From Rickettsiales bacterium (lineage in GTDB: Bacteria; Pseudomonadota; Alphaproteobacteria; Rickettsiales; UBA8987): 64,000 nt of DNA. The notes under the pieces are model-generated. The model searched no databases. It worked only from the letters and a program-made list of their open reading frames with translations, and was not told where the DNA came from. Of the stretch, positions 54,915 through 63,565 are shown one piece after another; position 1 is the stretch's first letter; each line of letters opens with the position of its first letter. The stretch spans positions 173,217 to 237,216 of the forward strand of contig JAHDCD010000002.1 of assembly GCA_020630095.1 (NCBI GenBank), given 5' to 3'. A program made the position numbers and the translations under genes.

Positions 54915-55025
54915 GGTTACCTCTCCTAAAAAAACTTCTCTAGCTCGCGCTAAAGGGTTGAGTTAAAGTTCTAAATTCTATGTTCTATGACATAAAAATT
55001 AAAAGCTGATGAATAGACATTATTC

Positions 55026-55086
55026 ACCATTATGAAGGAGGTAGATTGTGAGTCTTTGTAAGATAAAGCCCCCTTCATGATAATGA
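55026..55086 (-). ncRNA. Second SD/anti-SD hairpin (candidate small RNA)
   Basis: On the minus strand ATTATCATGAAGGGGG pairs imperfectly with CCTCCTTCATAAT; the loop holds GGCTT, ATCTTACAA and ACTCACAAT. The same sequence blocks occur in the hairpin at 15755-15826. It lies upstream of the micro-protein gene on the same strand and may be its leader or a separate RNA. Confidence 0.45.
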
Positions 55087-55191
55087 TTTATTTCTTAGTT
55101 TCTTTAGTATGGTGGAGTGAGCAATAACCCATCTCCACCAATTCGACTATTAGAAACATGTCATTCTCATGAATCACATTTTCCTAATTAA

Positions 55192-55294
55192 CGTCATCGC
55201 GAGGGAGCTTTAGCGACCGCGGCGATCCATCTAGTGATCTTCTTTCTTGGAATGATCTATTAATGGATTGCTTCACCTAAAGGCCCGCAATAAC
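55192..55294. repeat. Interspersed mosaic repeat, second full copy
   Basis: Begins CGTCATCGCGAGGGAGC, contains GCGACCGCGGCGATCCAT and ends with a slightly decayed ATGGATTGCTTCACCTAAAG ... CGCAATAAC, matching the copy at 24714-24816. Confidence 0.85.
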
Positions 55295-55475
55295 GGTTTC
55301 TAATGAAACCTTTTTTTATATTTTGGAAGAGGGGGTTGTCAGGAATGATTCCTTCTTTCCTTCTAGCCCTCCTTCCTTCTTTTTGTTCAACTTTTCTAAA
55401 TCTTTTTTATTTACAGAGTGGGTTGGTAGGTTTTACTTATTCTTCAATCCTTCCAACCCTCTATCCTTCTATCTA
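55295..55475. other. Pyrimidine-rich spacer after the autotransporter gene
   Basis: Several CCTTCTTT/CCTTCC tracts lie on the plus strand, and GGGTTGG (about 55420) can pair with CCAACCC (about 55458). It may form the 3' end of the leftward autotransporter transcript. No ORF seen. Confidence 0.4.
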
Positions 55476-58199
55476 TTAGAAGCTTAGCTTATAACCGATA
55501 GTAGCAGTGTGACCTGTAGCAGACTCATCGTCAGCTGAAGTGTCCATTTTGTAGCTGCCGAATAGGTTACCAGCACCTAAGTCAGAGTTGAAACCAAGAC
55601 CTAAAGTTGCTCTTGAAGAAGGGCGCTTGTTGATAGCAGCTTCGTATGAAGAGCCAGCTAAAGTACCAGTTAATGCTTCGTCTTGCTCAGTTACATCTTG
55701 AGATAAGATGAACTCACCATATGGAGAGAAACCTTTAGAGTGGAATGCAGCTCTAACACCTACGTTAGTAGTAAGTCTAGCATCAGAGTAAGCATCAACG
55801 TTAAGGTTAGCTGTATCAGCACCGCTTTCAGTAACTGCATCTGCACTAACTGAATTATACTCAGCTGAAGCGAATGGAGTTAAAGCTAATTTACCAGCAT
55901 TTACTTCTAAACCAGCTTCTACTTTCGCAGATAATACTGAAGTAGCCGTGTCGCCTTTAGCAACTCTTTCGATACCAGATACATCAATTGAACGCTCAAT
56001 ATCAGCAACAGATTGTGCATAAGATACGATACCAGAGATACGTAGATCATCTAATTTCATAGCACCATAAGCAGCAGCATTGTAACCTGTAGTTTTAGCA
56101 TCAATACCGTTGTTTTCAGTAACGTCACCCGAAGTGTAACCAACTGCAAAACCCATCATTGAATCTTCAGAGTAACAATCTCTACCAGCAGCAACATTCA
56201 TTGCAGATGATTCATGAGAACCGTTATCCTTGTAAGAATCGAATGAACCACGAGTCCAGATACCACACTCATCAGCTTCTGGCTTAGTAAGATCCATTTC
56301 AACTACACGCTCATCAACAATAGTGTTAAACTTTGAAGCGCTACGAACTGCATCTCTGTAAACTGCACCATAACCTTTAGCAGAAAGAATCTCTAAAGAC
56401 TCAGGGCTGTTAGCTAATGCGTCGATAACGTTTGTTAAGTCTGCAGAACCAGTAGTTTGAGAAGCAGTTTGAAGTGCATTACAAACATCAGCAGATGCAG
56501 GAGTTAAAGATGCGCCATCAGCACAACCTAAAGCAGCTTGTACAATTGAAACGTTAATCTCATTGCTATCTAAAAGAAGAGTTCTCCAAGCTAAGTTAGC
56601 ATCAGTTAAAGTAGGTAGATCAAAAGCTACACCGCTATCAATTACTTTACCATCAACTGAAACGATTGAGTAGTTTTCGCCATCAGTAAAGTTTGCAGCG
56701 TTAGCACCTTCTCTGTTGTGTACTTTAATCATACCAGCAAAGTCAGCATCACCTTGGATTTTCATGTGAGTATCTACACCTGAAGTACCAGTTGAGTTAA
56801 CATCGTCAGAGTTAATGATTAAGTTAGTTTCAGCATCTTCAGTTTGAATGAAATTGCTTTGTACTAAAATGTTACCAGCAGTTTCAATTGAACCTGAGTT
56901 AGTAAAACCACTTCTTAAAGTATTAGAGAAAGAAACAGGAACTGTAGTAGAACCAGTAAGTACGTTAGAACCAGTACCTAAGTTTAAAGTACCATTTAAT
57001 ACAGCGCCGTTAGCAGATACGATATCGTTACCAGCACCAGTAGAAATGTTACCATTTACTTCACCTTCAAAAGTTACTGTATCGTTACCATAACCTAAGC
57101 GAATATCACCATGGTGAACAGCTTGGTCAGTAATAACTACAACATCATCACCTTCTTTAAGATCAATGTCACCAACAGATAAGCCGTTTAAGAATACAGT
57201 TTCAACGTTTCTTGAACCATCTATAACTCTATCAGCTACAATAACGCCGTTATTTGTAATTGAAGTAGCGTTATTTCTACCGCTTTGCTCAACCACTTTA
57301 ATAGCAGCATGGTTAGGAGATTCAATTCTACCGCTATTAACTACAGAACCGCCATCTTCAAGAACAATTGCATAGTTCTTAGTATTAAGAATATTACCTT
57401 CGTTAGTAATATCACCAGCTACTTTAGCTCTAATCATACCATTTAACTCAGAGTTAACTGAATTAACAAGTGCACCTGATTGAACTTCAACTTCTTCAAT
57501 AAAGAATTTGTTATCAAGTGTTACTGTGCCGCCTGGAGTAACATCAATTTCCATTTTTTCGAAATGACGTACGTCAGCGTTAAGTATTAAAGAACCATTT
57601 TTAATAAGAATAGTGTCAGAATCAACATGAGTTCCTCCGTCTAGAGTAGAGTTTGAGTTTAAAGAGATAGGCTGAGATGCGTCTAAGATGATTTTATCAT
57701 CACCATGACCCATGTCGATGTCGCCACCTAAAGTGCCGCCTTTTATAGTTACTGTATCATTACCTGAACCAGCGTAGATATCATCTTTGATTTCGCCGCC
57801 GTCTAAAGTAAGTTCGTCGCTACCGCCATCTAATTTGATGTCAGAAGTAACTGTACCTGTAACTGTTACGATCTCTTTAGCGTCAGAACCGTCGATAGCT
57901 AGAGTTGGAGTACCCTTAGCATCGCCAGTGATCTCACCAGAAATATTTACAACATTGTCTAAACCACCTGCAGATACACCATTTAAATCAATAGCGTCAG
58001 TTGTTGAAGTAGTAACAAAGCCATCTACATTTACTGTGTGACCACCGTTACCAGCTAATACAACACCCGAAGATACTGTTCCTGCGTTTACGTTAACATT
58101 AGTTGCATTTGCATCAGAAATTGATGCATTAGATAAAATAATCGAAGCCGTTGCTAATAAAGCAAGCTTAGCTCCATTTTTTGAAAAAACATTGCACAT
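55476..58199 (-). CDS. Autotransporter with RTX-like repeats, 907 aa
   Basis: Type V secreted surface protein. Signal region residues 1-32 (KLALLATASIILSNASISDA), then a beta-helix passenger with repeated glycine/asparagine/aspartate units such as GGSDELTLDGG, GSGNDTVTIKGG, GHGDDKIIL, GYGNDTVTFEG and GAGNDIVSANG, which recall the calcium-binding GGxGxDxux nonapeptide. The C-terminal beta-barrel (about 640-907, starting CGIWTRGSFDSYKDNG) ends in Phe (IGYKLSF). GGGGG precedes the ATG. Rickettsial Sca proteins have the same general layout, but this is not obviously one of them. Adhesion or host/prey contact is inferred. Confidence 0.9.
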   Translation of the reverse strand: MCNVFSKNGAKLALLATASIILSNASISDANATNVNVNAGTVSSGVVLAGNGGHTVNVDGFVTTSTTDAIDLNGVSAGGLDNVVNISGEITGDAKGTPTLAIDGSDAKEIVTVTGTVTSDIKLDGGSDELTLDGGEIKDDIYAGSGNDTVTIKGGTLGGDIDMGHGDDKIILDASQPISLNSNSTLDGGTHVDSDTILIKNGSLILNADVRHFEKMEIDVTPGGTVTLDNKFFIEEVEVQSGALVNSVNSELNGMIRAKVAGDITNEGNILNTKNYAIVLEDGGSVVNSGRIESPNHAAIKVVEQSGRNNATSITNNGVIVADRVIDGSRNVETVFLNGLSVGDIDLKEGDDVVVITDQAVHHGDIRLGYGNDTVTFEGEVNGNISTGAGNDIVSANGAVLNGTLNLGTGSNVLTGSTTVPVSFSNTLRSGFTNSGSIETAGNILVQSNFIQTEDAETNLIINSDDVNSTGTSGVDTHMKIQGDADFAGMIKVHNREGANAANFTDGENYSIVSVDGKVIDSGVAFDLPTLTDANLAWRTLLLDSNEINVSIVQAALGCADGASLTPASADVCNALQTASQTTGSADLTNVIDALANSPESLEILSAKGYGAVYRDAVRSASKFNTIVDERVVEMDLTKPEADECGIWTRGSFDSYKDNGSHESSAMNVAAGRDCYSEDSMMGFAVGYTSGDVTENNGIDAKTTGYNAAAYGAMKLDDLRISGIVSYAQSVADIERSIDVSGIERVAKGDTATSVLSAKVEAGLEVNAGKLALTPFASAEYNSVSADAVTESGADTANLNVDAYSDARLTTNVGVRAAFHSKGFSPYGEFILSQDVTEQDEALTGTLAGSSYEAAINKRPSSRATLGLGFNSDLGAGNLFGSYKMDTSADDESATGHTATIGYKLSF

Positions 58200-58629
58200 A
58201 ATAACCCCCTATGTACGTACGCTCACATTTAAGTGGCGTATAAAGCGCTGACCATTCAGCTTTTAAAAAAATAGAAAAATCGAACTAGAAATAACGAGAA
58301 TAATTTAAACAACTAACTTTTCTCGATATAATCGAGAAAGACGGCTTCCGAAAGTTTAATGAAAAAATAAGATAAGATTACTAGATGTCTAGGCTTCTTT
58401 GACCTTCCTAGATCTAGTTAAGAAATAACTAATATAACAAAAAACTTTGGAAAACGCGTCTTTCAACGATTTTCCCCCCTTACATCTATTACTACCACTT
58501 TAAGGTGTGGTATGCAAGCCCTAATTACTACATAATGTATTAAGAAATAACTAAGCCATTGAAATATATAGATATAAATTATTAACAAATATTAACACCC
58601 CCACTATATGTAGTATGCGGTAATTAAGG
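58200..58629. promoter_or_regulatory. 430-bp gap upstream of the autotransporter gene
   Basis: Includes a perfect 9-bp palindrome TTTCTCGAT ata ATCGAGAAA at about 58318-58338, roughly 120 nt upstream of the autotransporter ATG, a plausible operator or cruciform site. CTAGAT...CCTAGATCTAG and TACCACtttaaGGTGTGGTA inverted repeats lie further right. No ORF. I could not place a promoter with confidence. Confidence 0.4.
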
Positions 58630-58980
58630 CTAAAGCAGGCTAGTAGGGTCAATTAGCTTATTTATAACTTTTACTACTTCAAAAACTAAAGATGTTTCCG
58701 CCTTTCCAATAAAGCTGGCATTGCGCTCTTTATAATCATAGCTTTTAACATGATCAGCTATAACGCAACCTTCCTTGCCATTGAAAATAGTTTTAACTTC
58801 AAAAGGGTATCCTTTTATTTTAGATGTAAACGGACATATAATAATTAATCCAAACTTATTATAGGCTTTATCAGATAAAACTAATGCGGGTCTTCTTTTA
58901 GCAAATTCTTTCCCTTTCTGTGGGTTAAAATCTATCCAGACAACATCGCCTTTTTCGGGAATATATTCTATTCGTGCCAT
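58630..58980 (-). CDS. mazF: MazF/PemK-family mRNA interferase toxin
   Basis: A 116-aa endoribonuclease toxin. GDVVWIDFNPQKGKE, RRPALVLS and PFTSKIKGYPFEV match MazF; the catalytic Arg (Arg29/Arg30) and Thr52 are kept, as is IADHVKS. It overlaps the upstream antitoxin gene by 13 nt, as expected for a coupled toxin-antitoxin pair. Confidence 0.93.
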   Translation of the reverse strand: MARIEYIPEKGDVVWIDFNPQKGKEFAKRRPALVLSDKAYNKFGLIIICPFTSKIKGYPFEVKTIFNGKEGCVIADHVKSYDYKERNASFIGKAETSLVFEVVKVINKLIDPTSLL

Positions 58981-59237
58981 TGCCAGTTTATATCCTCATT
59001 GCCTACTAAATTATTTCCATCAATTTCATGGTGAAGATTATTTTTATCCATCATTGAATACATTTCTTCTATTGATAAATCTTCTTTATCAGCAGACTTA
59101 TCAAGAAACATAACAAGGGTATCATCCCTTAAATCTATATTTATTGTATCACCAATATTAAGATTAGCTTTTTCAAGTAGGGTCTTATTAAGCCTAACCC
59201 CCGCGCTATTCCCCCATTTATTTATAGTAACTTGCAT
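58968..59237 (-). CDS. mazE: MazE/PemI-family antitoxin
   Basis: An 89-aa AbrB/SpoVT-type DNA-binding antitoxin. MQVTINKWGNSAGVRLNK is the swapped-hairpin DNA-binding domain, followed by an acidic C-terminal toxin-binding tail. The frame starts at 59273, but the family begins at the ATG at 59237. This start lies only 7 nt after a -10 box, with no Shine-Dalgarno, suggesting leaderless translation. Confidence 0.92.
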   Translation of the reverse strand: MQVTINKWGNSAGVRLNKTLLEKANLNIGDTINIDLRDDTLVMFLDKSADKEDLSIEEMYSMMDKNNLHHEIDGNNLVGNEDINWQWHE

Positions 59238-59244
59238 ATATACA

Positions 59245-59273
59245 AGTATATACATGTATATACATAAGGTCAA
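59245..59273 (-). promoter_or_regulatory. mazEF promoter with embedded palindromic operator
   Basis: On the minus strand TTGACC (59268-59273), 17-nt spacer, TATACT (59245-59250). The spacer and -10 contain a perfect 18-bp palindrome, GTATATACATGTATATAC (59246-59263), the likely binding site for MazE or the MazEF complex. Confidence 0.7.
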
Positions 59274-59336
59274 TGTTAAGTCTTTAATAGGAGTTTATTA
59301 ACTATAAAAGGTTCTAAATTAGTGTGCTAAATAATA

Positions 59337-59589
59337 ATGAGTAATAAAAAAATTCTAAGGCAAGAGCAAAGACTCGATGAAGTAATTGATTGGAAAGGGG
59401 TTCAAGGCTTATTAGATTTTACAGAAGATTTTAAAGACAAATCAAAATCCAAGCAGGCAAAAGGAATTATTAGATAATTTCAGAGCTAATGAAAAGAATG
59501 CTAATATAATAGAATTGGTAGAAGCTTATATTGACTTTTATAGAGCGTTCGGAGAAGAGATATCTTATATAGTAAATTCTAATTTATAG
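59337..59589 (+). pseudogene. Frameshifted small gene whose end is supplied by a repeat
   Basis: ATG at 59337 opens 46 codons (MSNKKILRQEQRLDEVIDWK onward) to a TAA at 59475. From about 59460 another frame continues the helical, charged pattern (KELLDNFRANEKNANIIELV, then EAYIDFYRAFGEEISYIVNSNL) to a TAG at 59587; one extra G near 59463-59464 explains the break. The last residues (IVNSNL) come from the structured repeat inserted from 59569. Function unknown. Confidence 0.55.
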
Positions 59590-59707
59590 CGTACTAACGC
59601 TGTAAATTAAATTTGCTATCAACAAAAGCTTGAGCTTTTGTTGCACCGCGAAGCGAGTGTATCTAAATTACATCGTGCATACGATGTAATTTAGAAAAGA
59701 CTATAAT
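59569..59707. repeat. Structured multi-hairpin repeat, copy 2
   Basis: Hairpins: ATTTATAGCGT acta ACGCTGTAAAT; CAACAAAAGC ttga GCTTTTGTTG; CACcGC gaa GCgaGTG; CTAAATTACATCGT gcat ACGATGTAATTTAG. Outer ends TATAGTAAATTCTAATTTA and GTAATTTAGAAAAGACTATA are inverted. Compare copies at 29997 and 61118. Confidence 0.88.
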
Positions 59708-59800
59708 TCATCCCCTTCCAGATAGGAAGATTCTTTAATATAAGCTTAAACACATCGTTTATCAGAAGAAAAATTGAACAAAAAGTGCAAAAAATGCACA

Positions 59801-59950
59801 AAAATGCTCATTTTTTAACGTTTTTTGAAGCTATTTTTAACGGATTAATCCTAAGGTTTATTGAAATATAAGGATTTTTATAGATTTATTGGTTAAAATA
59901 TTATTTTTCAGAGAATTTTTGAAATTTTATATTTTCTATATTCTGGAAAA
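59801..59950 (+). repeat. Dispersed ~175-bp repeat, copy C
   Basis: AAAATGCTCATTTTTTAACG, then GAAGCTATTTTTAACGGATT, AATCCTAAGGTTTATTGAAA, TATAAGGATTTTTATAG and finally TTTTCTATATTCTGGAAAA, collinear with copy A at 6551 and the inverted copy B at 16757. Ends 7 nt before the rpe stop codon. Confidence 0.75.
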
Positions 59951-59957
59951 TTGGCTT

Positions 59958-60638
59958 TTAACTTTTTAGTTTAACAACATTAGGATCACGCAATCGGTTA
60001 ATGTTAGCAGCGTAATCATCTGTTTTAAATACCGCAGAGCCGGCAACAAGAATATCCGCACCTGCTTCAACTATCTCAGATGCATTATTAAAGTTAACGC
60101 CACCATCAACTTCTAATAAAGTTTCGCCCGCGCGATCATTAGCATCTATCATATAGCGAAGCTCAGTTAATTTATCCTTACAATAAGGAATAAACTTCTG
60201 CCCACCAAAACCTGGGTTAACGGACATAACTAATATAAGATCTAAATCCGATATTAAATAATCCAAGCTTTCAGTAAGCGTAGATGGCACAATTGAAACA
60301 CCCGCTTTACAGCCAAGCTCTTTAATTTGCTGGATGGCTCTATCTAAATGTACGCAAGCCTCGTAATGCACAGTAATAATATCTGCGCCAGCCTTAGCAT
60401 AATCTGCAACGCTTTGCTCAGGGTTTTCTATCATTAAATGAACATCTAATGGCTTATCAGTATGTTTACGGATAGCTTCAACCACGCACGGCCCAATAGT
60501 TAGGTTAGGCACAAAATGCCCATCCATAACGTCAACGTGAATGTAATCCGCCCCTGCTTTGTCCAAGGCCTCAACCTCTGCGCCTAGCTTAGCGAAATCG
60601 GCAGATAATATAGATGGTGCAATTTTAACTTTTGACAT
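59958..60638 (-). CDS. rpe: Ribulose-phosphate 3-epimerase
   Basis: A 226-aa TIM-barrel enzyme of the pentose phosphate pathway, interconverting ribulose-5-P and xylulose-5-P. Signatures are [34 protein letters not shown] (metal His and Asp), [10 protein letters not shown] and [17 protein letters not shown], with [10 protein letters not shown] and LVAGSAVF at the phosphate site. Full length. Confidence 0.97.
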   Translation of the reverse strand: MSKVKIAPSILSADFAKLGAEVEALDKAGADYIHVDVMDGHFVPNLTIGPCVVEAIRKHTDKPLDVHLMIENPEQSVADYAKAGADIITVHYEACVHLDRAIQQIKELGCKAGVSIVPSTLTESLDYLISDLDLILVMSVNPGFGGQKFIPYCKDKLTELRYMIDANDRAGETLLEVDGGVNFNNASEIVEAGADILVAGSAVFKTDDYAANINRLRDPNVVKLKS

Positions 60639-60689
60639 TTGAGCTTTAGACTATAAAACCGCGACTAACTTTCAACACAAACATATATA

Positions 60690-61115
60690 ATGGCAAGCAG
60701 AACATTTTCAATTATCAAACCAGATGCAACACGTCGTAACCTAACGGGCGCAATTAACAAAGTAATCGAAGAATCAGGTCTTCGTATTGTTGCACAAAAA
60801 AGAATTAAATTATCTAAAGAGCAAGCTGAAGGCTTTTACGCGGTTCACGCGGAGCGTCCTTTTTATGGCGAGCTAGTAGAATTCATGATGAGCGAGCCTG
60901 TAGTGGTTCAAGTTCTTCAAGCAGAAGATAACAACGCAGTAGCAAAATATCGTGAAGTAATGGGTGCAACTAACCCTGCAGAAGCTGATGATGGCACTAT
61001 TAGAAAATTATTCGCTCTTTCTATTGGCGAAAACTCAGCACACGGTTCAGACTCAGAAGAAAACGCGGCAACTGAAATCGCCTTCTTCTTCAAACCTGAA
61101 GAAATCGTTGGCTAA
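60690..61115 (+). CDS. ndk: Nucleoside diphosphate kinase
   Basis: A 141-aa enzyme balancing nucleoside triphosphates. [12 protein letters not shown] at the N-terminus and the phosphorylated His118 in [12 protein letters not shown] are diagnostic. Divergent from rpe (51 nt between ATGs). A structured repeat begins immediately after its stop and a terminator is further on. Confidence 0.97.
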   Translation: MASRTFSIIKPDATRRNLTGAINKVIEESGLRIVAQKRIKLSKEQAEGFYAVHAERPFYGELVEFMMSEPVVVQVLQAEDNNAVAKYREVMGATNPAEADDGTIRKLFALSIGENSAHGSDSEENAATEIAFFFKPEEIVG

Positions 61116-61117
61116 TT

Positions 61118-61243
61118 ATAGTAAATTCTAATTTATGTAATAAATTGGGATTTACTATCAAAACCAGCTTGAGCTGGTTTTGCATTGCGAAGCAATGAAC
61201 CTAATTTACAAAATGACTATTTTGTAAATTAGAAAAGACTATA
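61118..61243. repeat. Structured multi-hairpin repeat, copy 3
   Basis: Hairpins: ATAGTAAAT ... ATTTACTAT; CAAAACCAGC ttga GCTGGTTTTG; CATTGC gaa GCAATG; CTAATTTACAAAAT gact ATTTTGTAAATTAG. Outer ends TATAGTAAATTCTAATTTA and GTAAATTAGAAAAGACTATA are inverted. Starts 2 nt after the ndk stop. Confidence 0.88.
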
Positions 61244-61247
61244 AATT

Positions 61248-61301
61248 GTCATTCCCGTGCAAACGGGAATCTTAAAAGGCGGTCTATGTATCGCCTTTTT
61301 T
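61248..61301. terminator. Bidirectional terminator between ndk and ftsK
   Basis: A decayed ATTCCCGTgcaaACGGGAAT palindrome is followed by AAAAGGCG ... CGCCTTTT with a T-run on the plus strand and an A-rich flank, so the second hairpin (61274-61299) can terminate both ndk and the convergent ftsK transcript. Confidence 0.75.
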
Positions 61302-61302
61302 A

Positions 61303-63519
61303 TTACTTCAACAATATTGTTCTCTTATTCTGATGATCAGGTGCGCTAACTACACCAGCCTGTTCAAGCTCTTCCATTAATGTAGCCGCTTTATTATAGC
61401 CAATACGTAATTTGCGCTGAATATAACTTATCGATGGCTTACCACTCTCAACTACCGCCGCAACGGCTTGATTATATAGGCTGTTACCTTCGCCACCATC
61501 GCCAAACGCAGAACCTGCTTGCCCGCCTACACCGGCGCCATTTCCACCGCCATCATCAAACGCCGTAATATCATCAATATATTCAGGCTCGCCTTGCGTT
61601 TTAAGATACTTAACAACCTTGTTAACTTCTTCATCAGATACAAACGGCCCATGTACGCGTTCAATTTTTGTACCATTACCCATGAATAACATGTCACCAT
61701 TACCAAGTAGCGCTTCACCACCTTGCTCATTTAATATGGTACGGCTATCCACTTTTGAACTTACCTTATATGAAATACGTGAGGGGAAGTTAGACTTAAT
61801 AACACCCGTTACCACATCAACTGATGGGCGCTGAGTACCAAGTATAATATGAATACCCGCCGCACGCGCCATTTGCGATAGTCGCTGAATTTGCTGTTCA
61901 ACCTCTTTACCAGCAACAACCATAAGGTCGGCATACTCATCAACTACTACAACTAAATGCGGTAGCGGAGTCATATCATAATCCACATCTTCCATTATCG
62001 GTTGCCCAGTAGAGCTATCAAACCCAGTCTGCACAGTGCGCTTCATAACCTCACCACGTTCAACGGCCTTAGCTATTTTCTCATTATAGCCAGCAATATT
62101 ACGCACTGATATATTACTCATCAGGCGATAGCGGTTTTCCATTTCCTTAACTACCCACTTCAGTGCGGTAACGGCAGTTGCAGGATCAGTTACCACTTCA
62201 GTTAATAAATGTGGGATTCCATCATAAACCGAAAGCTCTAACATTTTCGGGTCAATCATTATGAACTTAACCTCTTCAGGGCTGAACTTATATAATAAGC
62301 TCATAATCATGGCATTAATACCAACCGATTTACCTGAACCAGTAGTACCAGCAACTAATAAATGTGGAGTCTTCGCTAAGTCCGCAATAACTGCATCGCC
62401 ACCAATATTTTTACCTAATGCAATCGGCAACGCGCCTTTATGCTCTTCAAACTCTTCAGACTCTATAATCTCTTTTAAGAATACTGTTTCACGCGTTTGA
62501 TTCGGCAGCTCAATACCAATTAAATTCTTACCTGGAATAACTGCCACACGCGCAGAAACTGAACTCATTGAGCGTGCAATATCATCAGACAATCCCGTAA
62601 CGCGGCTAGACTTCGTACCCGCCGCAGGCTGTAACGAATAAAGCGTTACCACTGGCCCTGGAGAAACGGCGCTAATTTCGCCCTTAACTTTAAAGTCAGT
62701 TAAAACTTTCTCTAATTTCTCAGCTTGCTTAAATAACGCGGCTTCATTCATTCGGCTACGTGCTACCTTTTTAATCTTCAGCATTTCAATAGATGGCAAT
62801 TCATAAGGAGTCCTACGCTTCTTCTTAACAGATTTCTTTTTAGTAGATGCTTTCTTATTTGTTGCCTTAGCCTTTGTTGTTTTAGGTTTCTTATTTTTCT
62901 TAGGCTTAACTTCGATAACTTGCTCATCCTTACCTTTTATTTTTATAAACAGCCACCTGAATGGAATAAATAAAAGCGCTAATTTCGCATAGGAGCGCAA
63001 TGAAATAAATGCCGCATAGTTAAATAAAAAGAACGTTCCAGCAAATGTAATTATAAAATAGAATATCTCACCCAAGCTAGGCTGAACTAACCTATATATA
63101 TAAGAACCTAATAATCCGCCATGGCTTATTTTAATAGGGCGATAAGTCGTATCTATTGTATACGGCCAATGATTCGGTAGTTCTTTTATGAAATCTAAAT
63201 GAACAAAAAATGCGCCTGAAAACAATATTAAGAATATAAAGGCTGCAAAGCGTAGGCCGATATCCCAAATTAATTTATTAGTAAGCTTCTTAAAACCTAA
63301 AATGATAAATATCGTAGCAAGTAGCGCATAACCAACACCATTTAAGGAAAGTAAAAACTCAGATAAATTAGCTCCAAACCAGCCTAATATATTTTTAACA
63401 CCATTACTATTGGCTTGGGCAAAGTTCGGGTCGTTCATATCATAAAAAAAGCATGATATAAAAAACAAGACACCTATGCCGATAAACAATAATCCAAATA
63501 ATTTACTTTTAAAATTCAC
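61303..63519 (-). CDS. ftsK: DNA translocase FtsK
   Basis: A 738-aa septal DNA pump that segregates chromosome ends at division. Four or five N-terminal transmembrane helices (residues 7-175), a Lys-rich linker (about 205-240), a RecA-like motor with Walker A GTTGSGKS (about 389-397) and Walker [14 protein letters not shown]-terminal gamma winged-helix ([20 protein letters not shown]) reads polar sequences. The linker is short compared with E. coli FtsK. Start is GTG at 63519; an in-frame stop lies just upstream in a CCACTA tandem repeat. Confidence 0.95.
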   Translation of the reverse strand: MNFKSKLFGLLFIGIGVLFFISCFFYDMNDPNFAQANSNGVKNILGWFGANLSEFLLSLNGVGYALLATIFIILGFKKLTNKLIWDIGLRFAAFIFLILFSGAFFVHLDFIKELPNHWPYTIDTTYRPIKISHGGLLGSYIYRLVQPSLGEIFYFIITFAGTFFLFNYAAFISLRSYAKLALLFIPFRWLFIKIKGKDEQVIEVKPKKNKKPKTTKAKATNKKASTKKKSVKKKRRTPYELPSIEMLKIKKVARSRMNEAALFKQAEKLEKVLTDFKVKGEISAVSPGPVVTLYSLQPAAGTKSSRVTGLSDDIARSMSSVSARVAVIPGKNLIGIELPNQTRETVFLKEIIESEEFEEHKGALPIALGKNIGGDAVIADLAKTPHLLVAGTTGSGKSVGINAMIMSLLYKFSPEEVKFIMIDPKMLELSVYDGIPHLLTEVVTDPATAVTALKWVVKEMENRYRLMSNISVRNIAGYNEKIAKAVERGEVMKRTVQTGFDSSTGQPIMEDVDYDMTPLPHLVVVVDEYADLMVVAGKEVEQQIQRLSQMARAAGIHIILGTQRPSVDVVTGVIKSNFPSRISYKVSSKVDSRTILNEQGGEALLGNGDMLFMGNGTKIERVHGPFVSDEEVNKVVKYLKTQGEPEYIDDITAFDDGGGNGAGVGGQAGSAFGDGGEGNSLYNQAVAAVVESGKPSISYIQRKLRIGYNKAATLMEELEQAGVVSAPDHQNKRTILLK

Positions 63520-63522
63520 TAA

Positions 63523-63550
63523 CCACTACCACTACCACTACCACTACCAC
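63523..63550. repeat. CCACTA tandem repeat at the ftsK start
   Basis: Nearly five perfect hexamers (CCACTA on the plus strand, TAGTGG on the minus) lie 4-31 nt upstream of the ftsK GTG codon. In ftsK sense the tract reads GGTAGTGGTAGT, overlapping the ribosome-binding position. Confidence 0.85.
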
Positions 63551-63565
63551 CTATCAATAGTTTTT

